Below are positions 54,903 to 64,000 of a DNA stretch of 64,000 bases, piece by piece (position 1 is the stretch's first letter; each line of letters starts with the position of its first letter). This DNA is from Cladopsammia gracilis (taxonomy: Eukaryota > Cnidaria > Anthozoa > Scleractinia > Dendrophylliidae). The stretch is from the NCBI GenBank assembly GCA_022457155.1, contig JAJGOT010000348.1, positions 496,001-560,000 of the forward strand. The letters are read 5' to 3'. The notes beneath the pieces are model-generated. The model saw nothing but the letters and a program-made list of their open reading frames with translations, made no database searches and was not told where the DNA came from. The position numbers and the translations under genes are program-made.

Positions 54903-56633
54903 CTGTATAAAGAACAAAAACACAAGTCTATCCATCAGTCATGTAAGTTACATTAATTGACACATTATTATTATTACGCTGGCTTATCAGCCACCACTTG
55001 TAGCCTTAAGCACCCTACACCTTCAGTTCTTTCACTAGAATTATGTTATTAAGGTCGCGGGGGACAGGTTCCGCTCATCAGTATTCATTTATGAAAAGAG
55101 TGTGCACTAAGTGTGACGGCTGATACCGAAAATGCGCGAAATATTCACGAACAGGATCCGTAATTGTTTCTGCATCAATAACTGCACGTGCGAAGCGCTG
55201 TCTGGTAAAACAGGCACTATTTTGCAACGCATTGTTCTTTCTGCATGAAGTGTTGACAATAGCCTGTGGATTAAAATTAGCAAAATTACCATAAATATAT
55301 TTTTGCATTCATGTTTGCTCGGGAAGCCTTCGGAAGTGTAAAAACAAGCAATTTTGTGTGCAAGAATTCAGCGCAGATATAGAATTTCATGAGATGACAA
55401 AGCAGGGAAGTAAACTAGATTGTCATATCTGACGCAAAATTTTTAATTAGGCTTTCAAGGGGAAGATGCGAGGCTTCAAATTCTAACATGGACAATTTTA
55501 CTCCTTTAAAAGCTAATAACTTTTAATTAAAGTTGAAATAAAAAAATCGGCTTCAGATATTAAACAACAGAGGTTTTGACGAATCAGTGAGTGGTGAAAT
55601 CAACTTGCATTTTACAAATTTTAACTTACGTACATTACAGCATTACCATAAAGCGCGATTCACTGAATAAACAAATAGTACTGGTGAACTCCCAGTATTC
55701 CCCAATATATCTGTTAAGTTTTAGCGAAATTGGCTTCTAAAGGCCCAAAACATAAAGCCTTTAAAAGTGACACCCCTGCCAAAATTTTGCCTTATGAATT
55801 TTTTCATGGACAGGTATTCCCCGCAACCTGAAGTGTGTGACACTTTCGTTCTGCAAGAGTTTCATGTTGTAGAGCATCCTTAAGGCCGATTTACACGGCA
55901 CAACTTTTGCCTACAACTATCGCATGCAACTTGCTCACGTTATACGAACGACTTGAATCGCGTCGTCTAAATCAGCCTACAACTCGCTCACAACTGTTGC
56001 ATACGACATGAAAAAAGTTGTAGGACTTTGAAACATGCTTTAAAACCCTATGACAAACGTAACCACATACAATGTTATATGATGCGAGTTGTATACAATT
56101 TTCGCCTGACACAAGCAGCGCGCGCTACAAAAAATCGCATGCGACAAAGTTGTATCGCGTAAATCAGCCTTTAGCAGTTTCTGTCTCTTCTCAATACCTT
56201 TTTGAGGTTGTACCTGATGTACCAATCACTACCAGTATGGCTTATGACCGATCAGTAATCCCTAATATGCCATTAACAAACTTGACTTTAACAAAAACGG
56301 CAACTTTTTGTAAAGTTTAAAATACAAACTTAACACATTGCTGTAAAAACAAACAAACAGTTTCATGTAGATGGCCTTAAACAAATAATTTTTTATGTGA
56401 TCAATTTGTGCCACTTATCCAACATCATAATTGAACAATGTTATCAGCTCTTTGTTGCACAAAGATGTTGCAACTTTGAGCCGGGGCTCTGGCAAGTTTT
56501 TTTGGGGTATTCTTGCATGGTTCATAATACAAGATACCGGGTTAAATATCAACAATTATTGTAGTTGTAACAGTTGAATCCCTAACCCGTACCACCACCA
56601 ACATAAACACGAAAAGAAAAGATGATTAACTAC
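54903..56633. other. Intron, nothing firmly recognised
   Basis: AT-rich intron between host exons 2 and 3. An open stretch with splice-like borders at 55127-55263 was considered and rejected because its phase does not fit. Confidence 0.45.
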
Positions 56634-56690
56634 CTTTCTATTGACAAGGTTTTTCGCCTGCATGTCTTTAAACACATATTGAAGTTCCTC
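56634..56690 (-). CDS. GTF3C1: GTF3C1-like exon 2
   Basis: Exon of 19 codons, phase 0 to 0, reading EELQYVFKDMQAKNLVNRK. The acceptor is TTTCCTCAG and the donor AAG|GTAGTT. The charged helical peptide looks like part of a winged-helix domain. Confidence 0.6.
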
Positions 56691-56974
56691 CTGAGGAAAC
56701 AAAATACAGGAAAGCAAAAATGAGCATCAGCTGCTAACAAAGAAAATCACACCTTGACCGACACCTTATTAACAGACCCCTTAACACATATTTTCAAACA
56801 TGTTTTGAAATGGACAGCCACATCTATAATCAGGTGATATTAATCCTAAGAGAATTGTTTGAGATAAACACCGTAAAAAGAACAATTATTCTAAAATACA
56901 AAGTGGTCACAAACAGCAGGTTATATATTATAACTGAACAAGCCCATTAAATAATATAATAATAATAATGACTT

Positions 56975-57165
56975 TATTAAAGAAATAAAAAACGGGCCGA
57001 GTGCATTATTGAGTTATATAAGCACGCGGGAATTTTGAAGAACACGAGAGAAGTGCAGAGAAGCACGAGCCAAAGCTTCTCGAGTGTTCTTAAAAATTCC
57101 CAACTGCTTATATAACTCAATAATGCACGAGGAACAAGTTTTTTTATTTCTTTTATAAAATAAAA
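56975..57165. repeat. Foldback element
   Basis: Arms of about 75 bp (GTGCATTATTGAGTTATATA and its inverse) around a short centre. TAATAATAATGACTTTATTA occurs just left of it and again near 57270. Confidence 0.65.
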
Positions 57166-58103
57166 ACGGTTATAATGAACCTTACGTCACGCGCGTGCTT
57201 TATCGAGTTATAATGAACTCGGTTTAACCAGTCATAGCGCGCGCATTTCCTTGAGCATTTTATAAAGTATAATAATAATAATGACTTTATTAACGTGTCA
57301 GTCAAAATCTAGCAGAGGGAATTCCACACTGCTAATAGAGGACACCTGCAACAAACAAACAAACAAACATGTTTCCTCCATTGGTATCTGAGAGTGTTCA
57401 AAGAATACTAATGATTTGAATTCTCTGCAAAGTGCAGCCTGTCTTGATACACAACATGGGTGTGAATTACCTGTAAGGCAAGTTTGGCATACCAGTTCAA
57501 TGTCATTTGTATAGTCAAACCAGTTGAAGCATTTTTGCACAGTGTGTGTAGTGTTAAGTTAGTGACAAGTGTCCACAGTATTCATGAACCTCATTCAAAT
57601 GATTTGGGACACGTAAGTGAAGGCTATCACACATTATAATAATTTTCCTTTCCTAATGTGAAGTCTGGACCATATTGGTGCCTGGGGTCTGAGTGGCTTT
57701 CCTCCAGAAGTGGTTGGTACAACAATCACAGGAAAAGGAAGCAAAATCTGACTCATCCATCATGTCCCTCATTTCATTTTTTTAGCCAAGGTAGACCGGA
57801 AGGACAGCATTACCATTATCATGCTGGATACAGGATGGTTTTGATGTTTTCTTCATGCAAGCAATGAGGTCTTTTGAGGTCATGCAAGCAATGAGGTCTC
57901 ATCTTTTTAGGATGCAAAATAACATTCATTCAGGTTTCTTGAATCATCCCAACATTTTAAGTTACAAATAGAATGCCAGTAACATCCGGAGATCACATGC
58001 ACAGTTTTAAAACACATGCTCGGTTGGTTCTAAAATTAATATTTGAGACCAAAACCTGTCCTTTTGACAAATAGAATTCTTGATCCCATAGCTTTCATCA
58101 AAC
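57166..58103. other. Intron, nothing recognised
   Basis: AT-rich intron between host exons 1 and 2; no supported gene. Confidence 0.4.
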
Positions 58104-58169
58104 CTGTCCAATTACTTCACAAAGAGCTGTCCTTACATTTCTTCCATGTTTAGCAAAAACGTATTGTTG
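58104..58169 (-). CDS. GTF3C1: GTF3C1-like exon 1 of those seen
   Basis: Exon of 22 codons in phase 0 to 0, QQYVFAKHGRN at its start. The acceptor follows ATATTTATAG and the donor is CAG|GTTTGAT. It is open and in phase with the next exon at 56690. It is short, so its membership rests on splice borders and phase. Confidence 0.45.
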
Positions 58170-58429
58170 CTATAAATATGTAAAACGGTTAACAAGACAT
58201 TTGTAATGTATCACTTGACTCAAATGCTCAACATCGTGAAAGCATGCACGTTGCGATCCCACATGTGCTATTCTAGTCGCCCAATCGCAGTCCTTGATAG
58301 ATCCATAATCCAATAGGAGATAGTTAGGACTCAAACAGCAATAAATCCAGATTCTGGATGTTTTCGTATAAGTGTGACTGTTACTGGGTTGGCGCTATCA
58401 AAGGAATCATGTTGATTTATTGATTGATT

Positions 58430-58960
58430 GATTCACTTTTATTTGAATACGGTAATTTCATAAGTTACAGAACTTCTTTACATGAAAGCCGTATAGAAAC
58501 AGAAGTAAACACTGTACAACTACACTAAAAATATGTGCAAATAATAAAATATAGTAAAATGTAGTCAACAGTTTGCCTGCCTACTAGCCAGTTTTCTTTT
58601 AAAGAATGCTTTAGATTCGGACGCTTTTATGTCATTCGGTAATGAATTCCACAGCATTCCTCCTCTGTATGAGAAAGACCCTTTATAATATTCTGTTTTT
58701 GGAACGTAGTCCAGTACAACATTATATTCCGTTTTTCTTTTCATAGACTTATAAGGGTTGTTCTCACAGACATTCGAGAAAAGATCGCTTAAGTAACTAG
58801 GTACATTTCCATTCACTGTATCATACATTAATAGACTTAAGTGCCTTTGACGCCTTGAGGCAAGCTCTTCCCAGTTTAGTTGTTTTCGTATTTGTGCTGA
58901 ACGAAAGAGAGATTGTAATGTGAAAGAAATGAGAGTGCCAAAAAACAAAAAAATTCTTTA
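58430..58960 (-). mobile_element. LINE 3' fragment (RT C-terminal end)
   Basis: A minus frame contains LASRRQRHLSLLMYDTVNG and GGMLWNSLPNDIKASES, the C-terminal signature of many CR1/jockey-type LINEs. It is truncated at the 5' side; the 3' side is AT-rich near 58430. Confidence 0.65.
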
Positions 58961-59766
58961 AAATAGCTACGAGTTCCTCCTATGTCAATCCAATTAATAA
59001 ACTGTGACCTGATGCACAAAAGTGGCTGCATTGCAAAGGGCCAAATGGCACAAACTTCAACTGGAAGTGCCTTTGTTTGGAAGGCAATCTTATCTTTTCC
59101 GTGTCATCTACATGATTCTCTAAGGCACGGTGGGGAGAGATGAGGTCCATGGTTGAGAAACATAAGCTCAGCCATGCAATCAATCACATCCTCCACCTTT
59201 GTGGATATCTACACAATACCGACATGAGCCATCCTTTTTAGAGCACTCTCTCTAGCAGCATTTGATTTATATTTTAGTTATGAGATGTTCTTGTTACGAT
59301 GAAAAGCAGTGCAAAGTGGGTACAGATCCTAGGATGAAGTCAAGTCATCTTTATTTAAGCAGGGTCGCCCTTTCAGCACTAGGCTGGTATCAATAGAGGC
59401 CCTGCATAATTTATTACTACAACATAAAAAGTATATCATAAATATGTATAATAAAAATAGTTAAACATCACATATGATTAAAACAAATTTTGTAAATACT
59501 AAAATATTATTTAAAAACAAGGAAATAAGTTACATGCAAGTGTTATTTATAATTAGGTTAGGGTTGTTGTTGCTTTGTGTTCTAAAACATATAATCGGTG
59601 CTTGTGTAGTTTGTCGTGATGCTGCAAATTCATTCAAATTATTATTGCAGATTAAAAAACTAAAATTGTTCCTAAAGTCTTGATTGTTGTTTGTTACACC
59701 TTTGGTCTGGTTGAATGGTAACAGTTTCGACTTGCATCCTGTGCATGACCCAACTTTATTCATCTC
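58961..59766. other. Non-coding DNA between LINE fragments
   Basis: An exon-like stretch near 59120-59200 (minus) could not be phased to the host gene. The rest is AT-rich. Confidence 0.35.
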
Positions 59767-60600
59767 TTGCCCTCACCCTCATCATTCTTAATATATATCA
59801 ATGACTTGTCAAACTGTAACCTTCTGTCAGATGTTAGGATGTATGCTGATGACACTAATCTCACTTATTCTTCTAAAAATCCTGATGATTTGTTTTCATC
59901 CCTCACCCATGATATTGGCAATCTGAAATTATGGCTCGATTCTAATCGTCTAAGCCTTAATGTTCTCAAGACTAAGTGTCTGTTCACAGAGACTCGAAAC
60001 CAAATCTCTCTGCTACTAGTGAACCAGACATCTGTCCCGATGGTAATTTAATCGAGAGAGTCAGTACATACAAATGCCTAGGAGTCTGGCTGGATGAAAC
60101 ACTTTCTTGGGGTACTCACTTTTCTGAGGTTAGTGGTAAAGTTGCAAAAGCACTTGCTGCCCTGAGGAGACTGAAACCAATTTGCCCCCAGGGAACTCTT
60201 GTCTCTGACTATTTATAAATCATTAATACTGCCACATCTTGACTATTGTAGTGTTGTCTGGGGGAATATTGGTCTCAGTCAGAAACTTGAAAAATTACAA
60301 AACAGAGCAGCTTGTTTAATTACTGGAACCGGCTGGGATATTAGATCACACCAGATCATTCAAGATTTAAATTGGATAAGCCTCGCCGACAGACGAACAA
60401 ATCAAATGAAATCAGTAATGTTCAAAACAATGAATAGGCAGGTACCAGAATATATATCTGAGAAATTAATTTTGTCTATACCAATTTGATTCACAGACAT
60501 AATCTGCACCACACACTGACTCTTTTAAGAAGACTTTGTGGTATAGGGGTTCTGTCTTATGGAATAGTCTGTCGGTCGAGACTCTATTAATTTTATTATT
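59767..60600 (+). mobile_element. LINE reverse-transcriptase fragment, frameshifted
   Basis: Three overlapping plus frames give FLIYINDLSNCNLLSDV, the catalytic MYADDTNL box, a KCLGVWLDETLSW block, LPHLDYCSVVWGN and LQNRAACLITG in the expected order of a non-LTR RT and its thumb. Frame changes at about 60000 and 60200 mark it as a pseudogene. The 5' part is missing. Confidence 0.75.
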
Positions 60601-61134
60601 TAGATAGTTTAGATAGTTTACTTATTTAAATCATTTTTATACCTTAATTAGATGATTTTTATGATTGTTAATTAGTTCTAAATACTATAATGACTTGTGT
60701 ATTATTACAATTATTTACTATGTAAGTGCACGGCTCCTGGAAGAGCACTTTTTTTACTAGTGATAAAGGATTTCCGTGTTGAAACAAAGTCCGTCCGTCC
60801 GTCTGTCCTCCCTCCCTCCCTCCATCCTGCTTAGCGCTGAATCCCTAGAATATAATATCCAGTCCCACAGTCTCCGGGATTCCTAGCAAGCGTTGAGCCC
60901 TCAGCAGCCACAACCTTGGTGTTTTGAAAATGATATGGTTTTCTTGTTGGCTGAGCTTGCGAAAGAGGCAAGAAATGAAGTTCTCGCACACTGAATGGGG
61001 GTCTGGTACGAGTCGGGATATCAGGTGTTGCACTTTGACACGTGAATCAGTTTTTGTTTCTTGCCATATGTGCAACAGCTTTCGTTCGTTCCCTGATAAA
61101 AAATCATTCTTAAACCGACGTTTCTGACAACGAA
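60601..61134. other. Non-coding DNA
   Basis: AT-rich, with a CCTCCCTCCC run near 60815. It may be the 5' region of the following retroelement. Confidence 0.35.
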
Positions 61135-63680
61135 ATGCCACCAAAATCGACGACAACACAACGGCTGTTACCCCACAACAACAGTCCAGTGACCAAAGGA
61201 AGGAAGGATTGGGAAAGACCGGAAGATCGGTGTGATAGTTCGAGAAGTTCCCGCCATAACTGTTTGCCAAGAAAACGGCGCTCAAAGTCGAAGTCCTTAA
61301 GCCGTTCGGCCTCCCAGACACACCATAAAAAGAGCGAAGAGTGACTGCAACTCCTCGAGATGGAATTGAAATCAAGGTCGGTTACAGAGCAGTCGTCCCG
61401 GGCAAAATCACCACATCCTGAATTCAAGTATGAGAGGAGTAAAATCCAGTATGAACTGAATGCAAAAGTGCTTCATAAATTGGAGGAGGCCGCCTCTGCC
61501 AGCGACGAAGTAGAGCGGAATGAGGCAATAGAAGAAGTTAAGAAGATTCTCAAGGAAAGGAACAAACATAATGTTAATGGTTTGCATTCTCAGTCATCCC
61601 TTTTGGCTTAGCATTTGCTTCTTATGTTTTAACAAAGATCCAGAAAGCTTTAGTAAAGCACTGGAGAGAACAGGGTATCTGTATTTTCATCTATCTGGAC
61701 GACGGGCCAGGAGCTGATAGGACCCTGGCAGTGGCTAGAGATCAACATCTAAGAGAGTTCGTGAGGATGTTGCAGCAAGTGGCATTGTCACTCATCCCGA
61801 GAAATGGTGTTGGGAACCAACCCAAAAAGGTGAATTGCTGGGATTTTCCCTCGATCTGAAGGAAGGTATCATTTGAATTCCTCAGCAACGCATCAAAGGG
61901 CTAAAAGAAAGGATCGCTCTGGTAACTCGTCACAAATGTTCAGTAGCTGCGCGACAATTGGCAAGCCTGGTGGGGACAGTTGTTTCGATGGGGCTAGCAC
62001 TTGGCCCAGTTAGCCAGGGCTATGTACCATGACATCCTATCTGCTGAATCCTGGTCACAGTGAATTACACTCTCCCCTGAGGCACTGGAAGCAGTACAGT
62101 TCTGGAAGGACAGTTTTGAAGACTGTCATGGTCAGCCAATGTGAGTGACTCAGGGTGGGGGGGGGGGGGGTGATTACTGCGTGAACATGGCTGGCATAGA
62201 AGTGGCAGGCAGCTGGTCTGAGGCTGAGAACAAAGAGAGATCCACATGGAGGGAACTCAGAGGAACCAGACTGGTGCTCCTATCAGTTGTAGGGAAGTTG
62301 GTTGGAAAAAGGGTACGTCATAGAACTGACAATATGAATTTACACACTCTGCAGACAGTACCAGATTCAATAAGACCGCGAATGGGTCCCGAGAGAATTA
62401 AATTTTAACCAGGAGGCTGATGTGCTCTCCAGGCAGACCAACAAAGACGACTACATGCTTAACCCCAATATCTTCACGGCCCTGGACATTATGTGGGGAC
62501 CTCACACAACCGATCATTTCTCTACCTTTCGGACTTGCCAAGTTTCTCGTTTCTGTAGCTTTTGGCTTAATCCATGTATGGAAAGAGTGGATGTCTTCAC
62601 ACTTAGCTGGGCGGGAGAGAACAATTGGATTTTCCCACCCCCCTAATTGATACCAAGGGTGCTGAGGCACATGGAGCATGGCATGGAGAAAGTGACACTT
62701 ATCATTCCAGTGTGGACTTTGACTCCATGGTGGCCCCTTATCACTACAGATAGCACACACCCCAAAGCATTTGTACGGGACTGGGTGGAAATTCCGCCTT
62801 CTGAAGACATGTTTGTTCCAGCCACATCTGTCTTCAGCGGAATGCCAAGCTACCATATTACGGCCTGTGGAGACCGATGTGTTATGGCCTGTGATGGGCT
62901 AACATGCTATGGCCTGCGAGAGGCCAAGGTATCGTGGCCTGTGAGGGGCCAACATGCTATGGCCTGCAAGAGGCCAGGGATCACTGGTATGCAACCGGAT
63001 AGGTGTTAGTCTGTATACAGGTTGTACTGGGTATGTCTACCTTGGTAGAGGTGTGTGGTGGTTGTGAGGGCCCATTACCGGCCTGTGAGAGGCCTCAGAG
63101 TCTGAACCTCTGAAGGACTGGACATGTACCTTCTTGCATTAGGCATTCCATTATGACATGCATGCTGGCATTGTGGAATATTTAGCGTGTCTCATCACCC
63201 TAGGTTTCGCAGCATTCCTTCATTGGGATGATCTTAAGGATCTGAAATGCCAGAATCTGCACATGACAAGCGATCATATGTCTATTACACTAACCAAAAG
63301 GAAGAATGACCAGTTCAGAGAGGGTTCCTTAATCTTGGTAGCTCGCACAGGCTCTGATACATGTCCTGTATCTTTGACCAAAAGGTTCTTACTCCTTGGT
63401 CAACACAAGGTATCTGACTACCTGTTCAGGAAGATTTGCCATACCATGCATGGCTTCTCCTTTCATCCACAACAGTTGACTTACTCAAGGGCAACCAAGC
63501 TGTTGAAAAAGCAACTCCAAGTCATTGGGCATTCACAGTCTTAGGTCTGGCGGAGCGGAGCGTCATCTGCAATGGCCGCTGCCATCCCAGATAGACTTCT
63601 AATGCGTCATGGCGGCTGGCGTTCATGGACAAGAACATGTACATGGAAACTAAGCAAAACCTCCTTCAGGTTTCCAGAGC
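61135..63680 (+). mobile_element. DIRS-like tyrosine-recombinase retrotransposon, decayed
   Basis: In order on the plus strand: a basic Ser-rich gag-like start (61135-61341), a gag segment EFKYERSKIQYELN (61360-61611), and an RT with FGLAFASYVLTKIQKAL and the YLDDG box (61600-61860). RNase H-like (SDSGWGG) and spacer segments follow to about 62850, then a tyrosine-recombinase-like domain (63158-63620) with LGFAAFLHWDDL, LTKRKNDQFREGS and RHGGWRSW. Many frameshifts and stops. The order is typical for DIRS/Ngaro-type elements. Confidence 0.7.
62860..63000. repeat. Tandem repeat, TATGGCCTGCGAGAGGCCAA units
   Basis: About five units of roughly 28 bp with the core ATGGCCTG-GAG-GGCCA lie between the RT/RNase H and recombinase parts of the DIRS-like element. 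Confidence 0.7.
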
Positions 63681-64000
63681 CCTCTGTTTGTGAGAGAGAG
63701 GTGCACAGTTGTTATGTGGCTCACCCATAAGTTTTGCATTTGAAAGACTTGAGAGATGTCACACTATTCCCCAGACATTATTCAGAGTTTACATTAGATT
63801 CGCTAATATTTCAAATGTTTCAAAGACGGTAGTGTTTCTGTTATGACTAAATTTAGGCAACTGAACTGTGTAGGAATCCATACAAAATCGAGTTTTTCTC
63901 CATGTCAATCATTATTTTCTCTGGCTCTATACTTTTTCATCTTGCAATAAAGTGCCATTGCATTCTGTGGCAGACAAATGGCATTCAGTGTGTGAGAATC
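63681..64000. other. Non-coding DNA at the window end
   Basis: AT-rich sequence; may contain the 3' repeat of the DIRS-like element. Nothing recognised. Confidence 0.35.

Larger units (their letters stand above)
5946..58169 (-). other. GTF3C1: Host gene locus, GTF3C1-like, 11 exons (partial at both ends)
   Basis: Eleven minus-strand exons (58104-58169, 56634-56690, 54826-54902, 50478-50724, 47727-47825, 40558-41589, 39941-40030, 10114-10191, 8519-8901, 6619-6748, 5946-6008) have AG acceptors and GT donors and join without a stop into 774 codons. Phases match at every junction, including three split codons. The product begins with winged-helix-like segments, passes through a long Ser/Thr/acidic linker, and ends with a segment containing CRPWITIDG and DNPGIPE, which resembles the C-terminal region of the largest TFIIIC subunit (RNA polymerase III promoter B-box recognition). 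The family call is from recall of the pattern, not a search. The exon chain is strong; the name is moderate. Start and stop codons lie outside the window or were not found. Confidence 0.65.

Noticed and set aside
55127..55263. Open stretch with AG and GT borders on the minus strand between host exons 2 and 3
   Set aside because: Neither of its two open frames phases with the next exon at 54902, while exon 2 joins directly to exon 3 in frame.
59120..59200. Exon-like minus stretch containing VEDVIDCMAELMF
   Set aside because: Splice borders and phase did not fit the exon at 58169; too short to keep alone.

Overview
This is eukaryotic DNA, most likely from a marine invertebrate and probably an anthozoan cnidarian such as a coral. 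It has spliced exons with consensus GT/AG borders, AT-rich introns packed with inverted-repeat elements, LINE and tyrosine-recombinase retroelement debris, and a Polinton (Maverick). The host assignment is inference from repeat style; no host marker was searched.

Backbone. The window lies inside one host gene on the minus strand. Eleven exons between 58169 and 5946 join in a single open frame (2322 nt, 774 codons) with consistent splice phases. The downstream exons look like the C-terminal half of the large TFIIIC subunit (GTF3C1). The gene appears to run out of the window at both ends.

Main find. The 29.7-kb intron 10192-39940 holds a 20.2-kb Polinton (11500-31681) flanked by TGAGAAA. Its 332-bp terminal inverted repeats differ at one base. 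Each end is also a 210-bp palindrome that can fold into a hairpin. Two replication-type genes read inward from the ends: a YqaJ-like exonuclease (left) and protein-primed-type DNA polymerase B (right). Their first in-frame ATGs sit exactly at the inner TIR boundary. The middle carries the virion module: penton-like and hexon-like capsid proteins, packaging ATPase, a conserved ~600-residue protein, a coiled-coil membrane protein, and a run of small membrane or hydrophilic proteins. The retroviral-type integrase follows. Most of the morphogenesis genes start just after a TATATATAC-type motif. No adenain-like cysteine protease was found. Integrase (nonsense codon), the PolB N-terminus (frameshift) and the ~600-residue gene (frameshift) are broken, so this copy is a young but disabled provirus.

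Nesting. The Polinton split the TIR of an older TA-flanked MITE (11467-32284), and was itself hit by a 3.4-kb element (13712-17113) with a 9-bp TGTGAAAGC duplication that carries spliced-gene-like exons and further MITEs.

Flanks. 1-5900 contains triply nested inverted repeats and an internally deleted Tc1/mariner-like element carrying a captured first exon. At 6383-6641 a host splice donor has been amplified into a 37-bp minisatellite. 42.4-45.7 kb is a 5'-inverted LINE. 58.4-60.6 kb has LINE fragments. 61.1-63.7 kb is a decayed DIRS-like retroelement.
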